A DNA stretch of 36,730 nucleotides, from assembly GCA_012729095.1 (NCBI GenBank), contig JAAYDU010000007.1, positions 1 to 36,730 on the forward strand, given 5' to 3'. This document shows positions 1-9,881 of this stretch, piece after piece. Below the pieces are notes generated by a model, which was not told the origin of the DNA, searched no databases, and saw nothing but the letters and a program-made list of their open reading frames with translations. The DNA is from Methanobacteriota archaeon (GTDB lineage Archaea; Thermoplasmatota; Thermoplasmata; Methanomassiliicoccales; UBA472). A program made the translations under genes and the position numbers. The first letter of the stretch is position 1, and the number at the start of each line of letters is the position of its first letter.

Positions 1-3000
1 GACCCCACTGTCAACGTGTACCGTTGGGTCGACATCATTGTGACCGATTCGAACGACCTCCCGGTCGCTGGAGCAACGGTGAACGCCACCAACTCCAAGG
101 GTATGCCGATATACTACTACAACAACTCCGAGAGCACCGTTCCACCGCAGTACATAATGGATTACCTGGGTAAGAACACCACGAGCTTCTTGATGACCGA
201 CGATTCAGGTATGATCATGATGCCGGTCCTGACCGATATGATCAACGAGGACTGGGCTCCCAATTCCATGCCCTCTGATTCATACAGGATCGAGATCAAC
301 TATGTGAACGCCACCATGGTCTCGTTCACCCCGGCCGTTCAATACACCTGGTTCGAGGCGTATCCGGACCTTGCCTCGCAGATCATGGAGATGGAGTTCG
401 TGATAGACGACCTGGTCCTTCAGCTCCCTGACATCGCCGTCATCGGTTTCGCCACCGATCTAGTCACGATATACCAGGGCGATGATGTGCAGATCAACTT
501 CACGGTCATCAACTACGGTCTCACCACCGCCAGCGAGTTCGTGATAAGCATCAGGGACGTTCTGGGCAACAAGACCAACTATCTTGACAACATCACCGTC
601 ACCAACCTGCTTCCAGGCGAGTCCAGGAACATGGTAGTGAACTGGGATGGAAGCCTTACCACCGCGGGTCTGCACAGCATAATAATAACCGCCGATTCCG
701 AAGGGCAGGTCCTGGAACTATCCGAGAACGAGGCGAACAACGTCCTCTCTCCCACCGTGAATGTGTGGGAATTCCTGCCCGACCTGGCCATAACCGGGGC
801 CTCCATCGAGTTCTCTCAGGCCCAGGGGTACGCCAACATACCCATGTACATCAACGTCACTGTGAGCAACGTGCTGGGAAAGAAGGCGGCCATAGGTGCG
901 CAGGTAGCTTTCTACATAGGCGACCCGATGGCTGGCGGGTTCCAGGGCAACACCACGATCGACGTGGCATCCGGCGGCAACAATGTCACCAGTTTCCTGT
1001 GGACACCCACGCAGATCGGCAACTACTCCATATACGTCTGGGTTAACTACGACGGAGCCATAATCGAATACTCCGATCTGAACAACATAGCATCCAGGTC
1101 CCTCGAGGTCATACTGGTGGCCGAGAGCGGCGATTGGGTGGTGGACACCGAATACGCGATGACAGCGCCCTCCTTCTCCCATCAGCACAACATAATTGTG
1201 GAAGGGAGCGGGCACCTGACATTCATGGGGACCAACGTCCTCATGATAGAGAACTCCACCATAACCCAGATAGTGGTCAGGGGCGATGGCGTCCTTGTCC
1301 TGGACGGGGCGACCATAAACGCTGACTTCTCCCTGAAGGTCTACCTGTTCGACAACGCGCGCCTCTACCTGAACAGCTCGATACTGCTTCAGAACGTCAA
1401 CCTGATCATGGACGACGATTCGCAGGTGTTCATGGACAATTCGAGGGTAAGGGGCAAAATGAGCGCCCCTTCCTCCTCCTCCGTGAACCTTGTGGCGTAT
1501 AATTCCACGTTCGATCAAGCGTTGAGCGACTTCGGAGGCAATTCCGTGGCCGTGCTCACCGCCGCCACGATAAACGGTATCGCGCCAGTGTCCCCCAAGG
1601 ACAACGCGGTGGTCCACCTGTACAGCTGGATAGTCGCTGAGGTGTTCGACGGCACCGGCCTGCACCCCTTGACCGGCGTACACGTGGAGGTCAATTCCTT
1701 CCCGTCCACGCCGTACTACACTGGAAACACCGATGAGAGCGGCATCGTACTGGTGCAGGCCCTCAGCGCCATAGTGAGCTCTTCCGGCCCGCAGCTGTTC
1801 GGCAACTACGTTCTCAACGCCACGTACTGGTACGACGGAGATCGCTACGATTCCTCGACCTCTCCCCTGGCAAGCGTGCTGTACCAGCAGGGACGCACAC
1901 TCGTCCGAAGCGACGCCTATGTTCGCCTGGACCTGCCAGACGCCAAGCCGGACATCGATCCGCCCTTCTACGTGTCCAACATACAACCGCTACGGGGAAG
2001 CGAGGTAAACCTTTCCACGGTCATCAATAACATAGGGGTCGTTGCCGGGTACGACATACTGATCAGGTTCTCAGACATAAGCTCGACAGGCACGGTCGTA
2101 ATCGAGGATTACGTCATCGACGTACTGGCCCCGCAGTCCAACGTGACGGTCAACGTCACCTGGATCGCGGCGTACCCGCTCGGCTGGCACAACCTGACCG
2201 TGACCGTTGACCCGTTCGATGAGATACCCGAACTGGACGAGGAAAACAATGTCAACTATACCCCGGTCGAAGTGCTAGGCGTTCCGGACCTAAGCGTGGT
2301 GGATGCGGACGTGACCATCGGTACCGAGGCGGCAAGGGGCCGCACGGTCGTGATATCCGCTCTCGTCTCGAACATGGGCGATCGCATAGCCAACAATGTC
2401 AGCATCACCTTCATCGACAGTGTTGGAGGGATCATCGGCGTTGACACGATATCCAACATACCTACAGGGTTGAAGAGGGAGGCCACCATGGAATGGGTTC
2501 CCGGCGAGGCCGGGCCTCGTACGATAACCGTCCAGGTAAGCATGGAAGGCTCGGTGGAGGAGGGTGACCTTAACAACAATGAGGCGGAGATAGATGTCAC
2601 CGTGGCCGACTACCCAGATCTTGTGGCCGTGGACGTTAGCTTCCTGGTAGACGGGGTCGCCAAGAACGAGGTCAACCTGAACGACGACATAACCGTAATG
2701 GCCATAGTGTACAACGATGGGGAATCGTCCGCTGTCAATTTCGACGTGGTGTTCTGGCTGGACGGCGAGGTCATAGCCGGAACGGTGAACGTGGCCAGTT
2801 TGGCCCCCGGAGGCACGACCTCCGTGTCTCTGGAGTGGGACCCGAGCAGCATGCCGAACATCGGCCAGCTCAATGAGATAACCATGCTGGTCGAGGTCAA
2901 CCCGGACAGCAATTCCACGTACACCCACCTGATCGAGCTGGACGACCCGCTCAACCTCAACAACCGCGCATCGAAGGACCTTCTGGTGAAGGACAACCGG

Positions 3001-4419
3001 CCGGACATCGAGGTGACGAACGCACTGATCAGGTCCAATAGCGTCAACGTGACCGCGGGCGTTCTGAACGAGGTGATCGACATATCCTTCGATGTGAACA
3101 ACATCGGTCTGGTCGACGGCACCAACATCGTGGTGGGCGTGTACCTGGACGACGACGAGCGCGTGGTCCTCTACGAACAGGTCCGCAACATGGCCGTGGG
3201 CGGAACAGCTCATTATGCCATAGAGTGGACGGTCAACGTGACCAAGGCCCAATACCAACTGGTCATCAGCACCAATGTTGGACTGGATGCCAACCAGAGC
3301 AACAACGAGCATCAGGTGGCCTTCGAGGTCATGGCCATGGACCCTGACATAACCGTCTCCCTGAACAAGGCGAACTATGCCCCGGGAGATGCAATACTGG
3401 TATCCGGCCGTATCACCCAGGGAGACCAAATGGCCCCGCTCGGCAAGCTGTCGGTGACGATCGTGCTTGTAGATTCCAACGGGTTCTTCCTGACCGCGGC
3501 GCAGGTGGAGGAGACAGACGATGATGGCTACTTCTACGCCACCCTCACCACACCCTCAGAGAAGGAAGGGAGCCAGATCGTAAGGGCCACCATCTCCAAC
3601 GCTGATGGCAACTTCACCGGTCTTACCAACATAAACATAATCGCTCCGTTCTCCCCGCAGTCCATACCCAACTGGGTTTACCTGCTGATCATCGCAATCG
3701 TGATAGCGGTGATCGTGGCGTTCTCCATCTTCCTTTACAAGGTGGGGCTGGGACGCATGGTGGAATGCGGCAACTGCGGCGCGTTGATCCCCGAGGTCTC
3801 CAAGCACTGTCCGAAGTGCGGGGTGGAGTTCGAGACGGACACGGCCAAGTGCAGTGAGTGCGGGGCATGGATACCGGCCAAGGCCGAGAGCTGCCCGGAA
3901 TGCGGCGCCAAGTTCATGACCGAACCGCTGGAGGGCGAGGTCAGCTCGGGATACATCCAGGCCATGAGGAAGCAGTACGACGAGTACGTGGACGGCTTCC
4001 GCAACCAGGCCAAGACCTCACTGGGCGGCAAGTACTCGGAGGAGAAGTTCCAGGAGTGGCTGAAGACCGAGCCAAGCTTCCTGCCCTTCGAGGAGTGGCT
4101 GAGGAAGGAGGAGATGGGCCGGAAGTCCGGTGTCTTCCCCTGCCCCGCCTGCGGAACACTGAACCCCCGCGAGGCCAAGGTGTGCAACCGGTGCGGCACG
4201 GTGTTCGAGCAGGTCAAGGCAGAGTCCGAGGCTCCCAAGCCGGAGCAGAAGGAGAAGAAGAGCACCTTCAGGCGCATAGTCCGCCGCTCCAACGAGGGGA
4301 AGCCCAAGGGAGAGGCCCCCTCCGATGAAACCCCGGCTGCCCCGGCGGAGGAGCCCCCTGCCGTCGAAACCCCGGCGGAAGGGGCCAGCAAGCCCGATGA
4401 GGGCGGCGAGAAACCCTAG
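1..4419 (+). CDS. Giant CARDB-repeat surface protein with TM anchor and cytoplasmic zinc ribbons (5' partial)
   Basis: The frame is open from base 1, so the N-terminus lies outside the window; the first GTG at 16 is internal. The visible ~1,470 residues contain a carboxypeptidase-regulatory-like beta domain at the start (ending TDDSG), CARDB-type Ig-like repeats that each open with a PDLxV/PDIxV strand (near nt 430, 780, 2280, 2610, 3000), a repetitive parallel-beta-helix-like stretch (about 1140-1530) and a second regulatory-like domain (about 1630-1770). One hydrophobic helix follows at about 3670-3745. After it come two CxxC...CxxC zinc ribbons (3766-3915), a charged helical spacer, a third ribbon (about 4138-4205) and a Pro/Glu-rich tail. 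Family knowledge: CARDB modules are extracellular adhesion modules. Inference: a surface adhesin or sensor with a cytoplasmic zinc-ribbon tail. It converges on the pilus-like operon, 39 bp away. Confidence 0.85.
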   Translation, partial: DPTVNVYRWVDIIVTDSNDLPVAGATVNATNSKGMPIYYYNNSESTVPPQYIMDYLGKNTTSFLMTDDSGMIMMPVLTDMINEDWAPNSMPSDSYRIEINYVNATMVSFTPAVQYTWFEAYPDLASQIMEMEFVIDDLVLQLPDIAVIGFATDLVTIYQGDDVQINFTVINYGLTTASEFVISIRDVLGNKTNYLDNITVTNLLPGESRNMVVNWDGSLTTAGLHSIIITADSEGQVLELSENEANNVLSPTVNVWEFLPDLAITGASIEFSQAQGYANIPMYINVTVSNVLGKKAAIGAQVAFYIGDPMAGGFQGNTTIDVASGGNNVTSFLWTPTQIGNYSIYVWVNYDGAIIEYSDLNNIASRSLEVILVAESGDWVVDTEYAMTAPSFSHQHNIIVEGSGHLTFMGTNVLMIENSTITQIVVRGDGVLVLDGATINADFSLKVYLFDNARLYLNSSILLQNVNLIMDDDSQVFMDNSRVRGKMSAPSSSSVNLVAYNSTFDQALSDFGGNSVAVLTAATINGIAPVSPKDNAVVHLYSWIVAEVFDGTGLHPLTGVHVEVNSFPSTPYYTGNTDESGIVLVQALSAIVSSSGPQLFGNYVLNATYWYDGDRYDSSTSPLASVLYQQGRTLVRSDAYVRLDLPDAKPDIDPPFYVSNIQPLRGSEVNLSTVINNIGVVAGYDILIRFSDISSTGTVVIEDYVIDVLAPQSNVTVNVTWIAAYPLGWHNLTVTVDPFDEIPELDEENNVNYTPVEVLGVPDLSVVDADVTIGTEAARGRTVVISALVSNMGDRIANNVSITFIDSVGGIIGVDTISNIPTGLKREATMEWVPGEAGPRTITVQVSMEGSVEEGDLNNNEAEIDVTVADYPDLVAVDVSFLVDGVAKNEVNLNDDITVMAIVYNDGESSAVNFDVVFWLDGEVIAGTVNVASLAPGGTTSVSLEWDPSSMPNIGQLNEITMLVEVNPDSNSTYTHLIELDDPLNLNNRASKDLLVKDNRPDIEVTNALIRSNSVNVTAGVLNEVIDISFDVNNIGLVDGTNIVVGVYLDDDERVVLYEQVRNMAVGGTAHYAIEWTVNVTKAQYQLVISTNVGLDANQSNNEHQVAFEVMAMDPDITVSLNKANYAPGDAILVSGRITQGDQMAPLGKLSVTIVLVDSNGFFLTAAQVEETDDDGYFYATLTTPSEKEGSQIVRATISNADGNFTGLTNINIIAPFSPQSIPNWVYLLIIAIVIAVIVAFSIFLYKVGLGRMVECGNCGALIPEVSKHCPKCGVEFETDTAKCSECGAWIPAKAESCPECGAKFMTEPLEGEVSSGYIQAMRKQYDEYVDGFRNQAKTSLGGKYSEEKFQEWLKTEPSFLPFEEWLRKEEMGRKSGVFPCPACGTLNPREAKVCNRCGTVFEQVKAESEAPKPEQKEKKSTFRRIVRRSNEGKPKGEAPSDETPAAPAEEPPAVETPAEGASKPDEGGEKP

Positions 4420-4438
4420 TAAACCCCTTTACCGTTCT

Positions 4439-4458
4439 TCTTTTTTTTAGAAAAAAGA
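4439..4458. terminator. Bidirectional T-rich terminator hairpin between convergent genes
   Basis: A perfect 8-bp inverted repeat (TCTTTTTT / AAAAAAGA) with a TTAG loop fills the gap between the two convergent stop codons. It gives a U-rich run on both strands, as expected of archaeal intrinsic termination. The stop of the leftward ATPase gene directly abuts it. Confidence 0.6.
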
Positions 4459-6174
4459 TCATACCCGCGAGTCACGGCTAAGGACCTCGCGGACCTCCTT
4501 CATGACCTTGTCCGGGTTCTTGTAGTAGGTGGAGATTATCCTGGCGACCTGGCGGTAATGGGTGACGTCGATCTTCTTCATGTACTCGAGAATATCGATG
4601 CGCCGCCTCCATTCCCTCTCGATCTCCCTCGGGGACCAGCTCTTGACCGTGCGTACCTTCTCGAAAATGTACGAGTGGCCGCTGTAGTTGAACGAATCGT
4701 CGGCCGGGTTCCAGGTGAACACGGAGTTGGTGATCAGCTCGCCGGTCTCCGGGTCCATGCCCACTATCTCCGTAAGGGACTTCACCCGCCTGGTCATCTT
4801 GGTACCCACCTTGACCTGGGCCTGCAGCATGACGACGTCAAGGGCGGTTATCAGAGCCCGGGGCAGGTTGATGGGATCGTTCTCCATCCTGTGCACCATG
4901 GCCTGCACGTCCTCAGCGTGGAAGGTGGAATAGGATATCGTCCCGGTGGCCATGGCCTGGAAGACGACATACGCCTCCTTGCCGCGCACCTCTCCTACCA
5001 TCAGGTACTGGGGGCGTTGCCTCAATGCCGCTGTCAGCAGGTCGTACATGTCCACCGATCCGGCGGAAGCGCTCTTCCTTCCTCCGAACGATTCCCTGGT
5101 AAGCCCGGGGATCCAGTTCTCGTGCGGGAGGTTAAGCTCCCTGGTGTCCTCTATGCTGATGATCTTCATCTGCGGCGGAATGAAAAGCAGCACCGCGTTG
5201 AGGGTGGTGGTCTTTCCGCTGGCCGTGCCTCCGCACACCAGCATGGAGCTGCCGAACTCGGTGGATATCCAGAGATAGGCCATCATCTCCGTGCTCATGG
5301 TCTTGAAGCGCAGCAGATCCACCGGGGTGAAGGGGTTGTCCTTGAACCGTCTGATGGTGAACGACGAACCGCGCTTGGTGACATGCTTGCCCAGCGTGGC
5401 GTTCAGCCTGGACCCGTCCGGAATGGTGGCGTCCAGCAGGGGCTCGGCCACCGATATGTGCTTGCCGCAACGCTGAGCCAGCCATACCACGAAGGAGTCC
5501 AGCTCCTCGTCGGATTCGAAGCGCACGTTGGACTTTATGGAACCGTACTTGCGGTGGAATATGTACAGGGGGATGCGCACCCCGTCGCAGGAGCAATCCT
5601 CCACGCTGGGGTCGATCATCATCACGTCGATAGCCCCGTACCCGATGAAGTCGCGGCGCAGGTAGTAATGGATGCGCTCCCTGGACTCCATGGTCAGGTT
5701 GACGCCCATCGTGCTCAGCAGCTCATCGGTGACCGCGCGCAGTATGCTCTCCTTCTCCCGGTCCAGCTTTCCCTCTGAATTTTTTATGGTGAGGACGACG
5801 CTGTTCTTCAGCATCTCCAGCAGTATGCTCTCGTCCTCAGAAAGCATGGGCTCGATGACCTCGTACAGGTACTCCGAGGAGATGTTGTCGAACTTGATCC
5901 TCACATAGGAATAGGGCTCAAGGATCTTGGATATCTCCACCTCGTCCACATAGGACTCGGCGATCTTGGGCACATCGGTGATGTTCCCCTTCAGCACGTC
6001 ATCGCTGGCCTTGCTGGAAGGGACCATGACCCGTACCGGGTCCTTTGACATGCGATGCACCAGCTCCATATAGCGGTCCTTGAAGGTGATCTTCTTGCTC
6101 TTCTCGATCTGCAGGTTCCCCTTCTCGATAAGCTGATCGAGGTCCTTCAACGGTTCACTTTCGATCATGGCCAT
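4459..6174 (-). CDS. Type II/IV secretion (Tad/GspE-like) ATPase, second paralogue of the operon
   Basis: A 571-aa hexameric secretion ATPase of the GspE/TadA/ArlI family, which powers assembly of pilin-like subunits at the cytoplasmic membrane. Walker A is GGTASGKTTT, followed by an Asp-box-type IEDTREL segment, a Walker B region ending MVGEVRGKEA and a His-box YSTFHAE, so it looks catalytically complete. The N-terminal ~170 residues form the usual regulatory domain. It is clearly paralogous to the ATPase at 8130-9869: both share SCDG, the TIRRFK block and PHENWIPG. It is the last gene of the operon, starting 6 nt after the second platform gene. The start could be either of two close ATGs (6174 or 6168); no strong Shine-Dalgarno is visible. 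An extension/retraction or alternative-substrate split between the two ATPases is inference. Confidence 0.93.
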   Translation of the reverse strand: MAMIESEPLKDLDQLIEKGNLQIEKSKKITFKDRYMELVHRMSKDPVRVMVPSSKASDDVLKGNITDVPKIAESYVDEVEISKILEPYSYVRIKFDNISSEYLYEVIEPMLSEDESILLEMLKNSVVLTIKNSEGKLDREKESILRAVTDELLSTMGVNLTMESRERIHYYLRRDFIGYGAIDVMMIDPSVEDCSCDGVRIPLYIFHRKYGSIKSNVRFESDEELDSFVVWLAQRCGKHISVAEPLLDATIPDGSRLNATLGKHVTKRGSSFTIRRFKDNPFTPVDLLRFKTMSTEMMAYLWISTEFGSSMLVCGGTASGKTTTLNAVLLFIPPQMKIISIEDTRELNLPHENWIPGLTRESFGGRKSASAGSVDMYDLLTAALRQRPQYLMVGEVRGKEAYVVFQAMATGTISYSTFHAEDVQAMVHRMENDPINLPRALITALDVVMLQAQVKVGTKMTRRVKSLTEIVGMDPETGELITNSVFTWNPADDSFNYSGHSYIFEKVRTVKSWSPREIEREWRRRIDILEYMKKIDVTHYRQVARIISTYYKNPDKVMKEVREVLSRDSRV

Positions 6175-6180
6175 ATAGCA

Positions 6181-7080
6181 TCACACAAACCTCAGCGCTA
6201 TCAGTCCCATCAACAACATTATGAAAGAATGGCGGAAACCGTTCGCTATCCTGCCATCCTGCAGCACCCCTGCCAATATTCCATCCCCGAAGGCGTGGAT
6301 GACCACCGAGATGAAGAATATCAGGTTGATCTGGGGCACCACGTCCGATTGCACCTGCACTGGTATGCTCGCGCCGATGTTCTCGGTACCCTCCGATATC
6401 GAGGAACCGGCCTTGACCATCTCGGGCAGGAAGGTGGAGTTCAGGATGAATATCGTGGCCAGGAACACGGCGAACGCCACGTAAATGACCACGGTATAGG
6501 TGGACATGGCTATGGAGCGCTCGTTGCGGTCGAGCAAGGTCTCGCGGGCGTCGTGCGCCACCATGTTCAGCACGTCCGCCACGTTCCCCCCCGCCTCATT
6601 GGCCTTTATCACTATGGTGGTCATGCGCCTCACCAGGGGCGTGTCCACCCGGTCCACGAACAGCTTCAGGGCATCGGTTGCCGGAACTCCCCAGTCGATC
6701 TGGGCCGCCATGCGCTGTATCTCCGGAGTTAGCCGGCCATACCTCCCGCGGGAAGACACCTTGATCGAATCGGCCAGGGTCATGCCGAACCGGCCTCCCT
6801 CGGAAACGTCGCGCAGGAAGTCCGGAAGCCTGGACTCTATCTCGATGATCTTCTTGTGCTGATAGCTGGTGTAGAACCCGTAGGGGCCGCACATGGCCAT
6901 CAGGCCTATGGCCACCCAGTCTATCCACTCCAGGCCGGTCTCGAAACCCTCTATGGCGTCGATCACGCCGATAACCAGGCACAGGACAAGGCCCACGATA
7001 CCCACGATGAACAGCGGTTTGCTGTAATCGTTCTTCTTGAGGTTCAGTTGTTCTATGTCCAACATCTTTTCGTCAGTCAT
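6181..7080 (-). CDS. GspF/TadC-family pilus assembly platform protein
   Basis: A 299-aa polytopic inner-platform protein of the T2SSF family. Two TM segments lie near the N-terminus (around residues 20-65). A cytoplasmic helical domain follows with the typical LPDFLRDVSEGGRFGMTL start and KANEAGGNVADVL motif, and further TM segments end the protein. Platform proteins connect the ATPase to the growing pseudopilus. The ATG at 7080 has GAGGT upstream at 7 nt spacing, 9 nt after the preceding stop. This is the shorter of two adjacent platform genes, matching the TadB/TadC pair of Tad systems, and it sits between the other platform gene and the second ATPase. Confidence 0.88.
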   Translation of the reverse strand: MTDEKMLDIEQLNLKKNDYSKPLFIVGIVGLVLCLVIGVIDAIEGFETGLEWIDWVAIGLMAMCGPYGFYTSYQHKKIIEIESRLPDFLRDVSEGGRFGMTLADSIKVSSRGRYGRLTPEIQRMAAQIDWGVPATDALKLFVDRVDTPLVRRMTTIVIKANEAGGNVADVLNMVAHDARETLLDRNERSIAMSTYTVVIYVAFAVFLATIFILNSTFLPEMVKAGSSISEGTENIGASIPVQVQSDVVPQINLIFFISVVIHAFGDGILAGVLQDGRIANGFRHSFIMLLMGLIALRFV

Positions 7081-7089
7081 ATCAGGACC

Positions 7090-8133
7090 TCACATCGTGG
7101 ACTCCTTGGTCGTGTTCCAAATGAAGAAGATGAAACCGAACTGGGAGAACGGTATCATCAGCCCCACCACCAGGTACAGCAGCAGAATGGTGGTGTCCGA
7201 GTTCCCTCCCGCGCCCGGCACTATGGCCATGATGGCCATGATGACCACCAGGAACAGGGGGAAGGCCACCACCACTGTGACGAACGTCTCCGCCATAAGC
7301 CCCAGCGTTTCCAGCTGCGACTTCATCTCCAACTTCGCTTCCTTCTCGAACTGATCGGCCTTCTGCAGGAAATATGGTTTCAGCTGCCCTCCGGATGTGG
7401 AGGTGGTCACCACTCCCTGCAGGAACTCCTGGAACCGCGTCGAGGGGCTCCTTTGGGCGGCCCTGTTTATGGCGGTGAGTATGTCCGTGCCCAGGAGCTC
7501 CGTGTCCCTGGTGATCCATTCCGCCTCGCTCTTGATCTCCCCGTATATCGGCTGTCGGGCCAGCTCCTTGAATATGGTGTCAATGTTCACGTCGGCGCTA
7601 GCCATGGCCGAGATGAAGCTCATAGCCGCCCCCATGCGCTTGTTTATGTCCCGCCCCCTGGTCTTGGCCTTGGAACCGGGCAGGGCCCCGAGCACCACGT
7701 AGGCCAGGACTATTGGCAGCACTATCATGCCCACGGTGGCCGCGGCCACCATGCCCGCGCCGATCCCCAGGAAGGCTATCAGTATCCCTCCGAACAGGGC
7801 GCCCAGGACGCCAGTGAGGACTCCGACCAAGAGGGTGGTCATCCAAACGTAGGCGGTGTATTCCTCGGGCCTCAGTCTCATGTGGGCCTGCATGAGGGAA
7901 AGTTCCAGCCGGGGATTGGGCTTCATCCGCCTGACCACCGCTTTCCCTATGGTCCTCCAGCAGAACTCCTGGTAAGGGGTAAGCTTGACGTAATCGGGCA
8001 CCACGCCCTCGGGCAGCTTGACCACCCTCGGCCCCGCGTCCTTGGAATGCTTGGGGGCGGCGCTTTTGGTGCGCAGGTAGGACTTCTTGGTGGAGTCCAT
8101 GCGGGTGAAAAGGTCCGTCTCGCCAGCCATCAT
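7090..8133 (-). CDS. GspF/TadB-family pilus assembly platform protein
   Basis: A 347-aa polytopic protein of the T2SSF type. A basic ~75-residue N-terminal tail precedes TM segments around residues 95-155, a cytoplasmic helical domain (ITRDTELLGTDILTAI... RFQEFLQGV) and C-terminal TM segments. The reading frame stays open upstream inside the ATPase gene, but the true start is the ATGATG at 8133/8130. It overlaps the ATPase stop (ATGA) and follows a strong GGAGGTGA; the second ATG has the better spacing. Overlap implies translational coupling to the ATPase. Together with the gene at 6181-7080 it makes a TadB/TadC-like platform pair. Confidence 0.87.
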   Translation of the reverse strand: MMAGETDLFTRMDSTKKSYLRTKSAAPKHSKDAGPRVVKLPEGVVPDYVKLTPYQEFCWRTIGKAVVRRMKPNPRLELSLMQAHMRLRPEEYTAYVWMTTLLVGVLTGVLGALFGGILIAFLGIGAGMVAAATVGMIVLPIVLAYVVLGALPGSKAKTRGRDINKRMGAAMSFISAMASADVNIDTIFKELARQPIYGEIKSEAEWITRDTELLGTDILTAINRAAQRSPSTRFQEFLQGVVTTSTSGGQLKPYFLQKADQFEKEAKLEMKSQLETLGLMAETFVTVVVAFPLFLVVIMAIMAIVPGAGGNSDTTILLLYLVVGLMIPFSQFGFIFFIWNTTKESTM

Positions 8134-9869
8134 TTCACCTCCATCGCCGCCAGGTCCGCGCGTAACCTGGCCAGGGTCTTCTCGTGGTCCTTGTAATAGG
8201 AGTTGACGATGTTCCATATCTCCCGGTGGTCGCGCACGTCCTTCTTCACGAGGTAGTTCATCACTTCCACCCGGCGGTCGAACTCGGACATCATCTCGTC
8301 GTTGGTCAGCGACCTCATCTCCATGATCTTGTCGAACAGGAAGGCGTGGCCCTTGAAGATGAAGCGGTCTGTGGCGGGGTCCCATTCATACACCGTGTTG
8401 GTGATGAGCTCGTTCGTCTCCGGCTCGTACCCCACTATCTCCACGATCTGCTTCATGCGGCGCACCATCTCGTTCCCCACCTTGACCTGGGACTGGATGA
8501 GCACATTTCGCAGGGCGGTCAGCAGTATCCTGGGGCAGTTGATGGGCGGGTTCTCCAGCCTGTTCACCATGCTCTTCACCGAATCGGCGTGCATGGTGGA
8601 ATATGTGCTGTGCCCGGTGGCCATGGCCTGGAACATGATGTAGGTCTCCTTGCCGCGGACCTCTCCCACGAGGATGTAATTGGGACGCTGCCTCAGGGCG
8701 GCCCTCACCAGGTCGTACATGTCTATCTCCCCGGCGGAACGCCCCTCGCTGTCCTTCTCTCCCACCCCGGTGCGCGTGGCGCCAGGTATCCAGTTCTCGT
8801 GCGGCAGGTTGATCTCTCGCGTATCCTCAATGGTGACTATCTTGGCCCCCGGGGGAATGAATATGGCCAGGGAGTTCAGGGCACTGGTCTTGCCGCTGGC
8901 CGTCCCTCCTACCAATATCATGGACTCCCCGTTCTCCACTCCCATCCACAGGTAGGCCATCATCTCCGGGCTGATCGTCTTGTAACGCAGCATATCGGTG
9001 GGGGTGAAGGGCTTGTTCTTGAACCGCCTGATGGTGAAGGTGGACCCCCGGGTGGTCACCTCCCGTGAATAGGTGGCCTGTATGCGATGGCCCTCGACCG
9101 TAGTGCCGTCCAGGATAGGGGAGGCCACCGATATCTGCTTCCCGCTGCGCTGGGCCAGGGTGACCACGAACGAGTTGAGGTCATCCTCGCTAGTGAATAT
9201 TATGTTGGAGCGTATGCTCTCCCATCTGCCGTGGAAAACGAACAGGGGCACGTTGTACCCATCGCAGGATATGTCCTCTATCAGGTCGTCCCGCATGAGC
9301 ACGTCCACCACGCCATGGCCTACGAAATCGCGTATGATGTAGTATCCAATGCGCAACTTGGTGACGTTCTCAGCCTTGATCCCTCTGGTGCGCATGAAGG
9401 AATCCACGCTCTCTCTTAGGTACTCCTCCTTGTCCAATCGGGTAAGCTTCTCCCATTCGTAACCGAGGGTCTTGTGCAAGGTATCCTTGACCAGATCGAG
9501 CAGGTCCTTCTCCTCCTCGCTCAATGTGGGTTCTATCACCTCGTACAGATACTCGCTGGTGGCGTTGTTGAAGGTGATACGGACATAAGCGAAGTCGGGA
9601 ACCACAGTGTATGTTTCCAGGACCTCCACGTCGATATCCTCTATCGGCGGTACGAAGGTGACCGCCGAGCCGGGGCGAACCGCTTCCGCTTCAGGCCTGA
9701 CCGGGACCCTGACCCTGCTGGCCCGGTTCGGGGTCATTCTCCTGAGGAGCTTGAGGTAGGCGTTCCTGGCCTTCTCGGCCCTGCCTATGGCCTCCCACTC
9801 CCTTTCCTCCGATATCGGAGTGCGGAACTCGCCATCCCCTTTATCGGTCCCCTTTGCAGCGTTCTCCAT
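8130..9869 (-). CDS. Type II/IV secretion (Tad/GspE-like) ATPase, first paralogue of the operon
   Basis: A 579-aa secretion ATPase of the GspE/TadA/ArlI family. It has Walker A GGTASGKTSA, the IEDTREI segment, Walker B region ILVGEVRGKE and His-box YSTMHAD, all apparently intact. The N-terminal domain contains FVGHGVVDVL and SCDG motifs shared with the downstream paralogue. The gene begins a few bases after the pilin-like gene: TGA, then GGGGGTG, then GTG (9875) or ATG (9869). I prefer the ATG, which leaves better spacing to the G-rich ribosome site; the GTG adds two residues. The stop overlaps the start of the first platform gene. It probably energises export or assembly of the pilin-like protein encoded just upstream. 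Confidence 0.93.
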   Translation of the reverse strand: MENAAKGTDKGDGEFRTPISEEREWEAIGRAEKARNAYLKLLRRMTPNRASRVRVPVRPEAEAVRPGSAVTFVPPIEDIDVEVLETYTVVPDFAYVRITFNNATSEYLYEVIEPTLSEEEKDLLDLVKDTLHKTLGYEWEKLTRLDKEEYLRESVDSFMRTRGIKAENVTKLRIGYYIIRDFVGHGVVDVLMRDDLIEDISCDGYNVPLFVFHGRWESIRSNIIFTSEDDLNSFVVTLAQRSGKQISVASPILDGTTVEGHRIQATYSREVTTRGSTFTIRRFKNKPFTPTDMLRYKTISPEMMAYLWMGVENGESMILVGGTASGKTSALNSLAIFIPPGAKIVTIEDTREINLPHENWIPGATRTGVGEKDSEGRSAGEIDMYDLVRAALRQRPNYILVGEVRGKETYIMFQAMATGHSTYSTMHADSVKSMVNRLENPPINCPRILLTALRNVLIQSQVKVGNEMVRRMKQIVEIVGYEPETNELITNTVYEWDPATDRFIFKGHAFLFDKIMEMRSLTNDEMMSEFDRRVEVMNYLVKKDVRDHREIWNIVNSYYKDHEKTLARLRADLAAMEVK

Positions 9870-9881
9870 CCTCACACCCCC

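Noticed and set aside
718-1986. Long minus-strand frame (422 codons) opposite the CARDB gene
   Set aside because: A shadow frame in GC-rich coding DNA: rich in His, Gly and Val with no domain, and the plus-strand protein explains the region.
6856-8196. 446-codon plus-strand frame opposite the platform genes
   Set aside because: His/Gly/Gln-rich antisense shadow; the minus-strand platform proteins show TM helices and family motifs.
8134-8385. N-terminal 84-residue extension of the TadB-like protein
   Set aside because: It lies wholly inside the ATPase coding region in another frame, is Pro/Arg-rich and unlike the family; the ATGATG with GGAGGTGA at 8133/8130 is a far better start.
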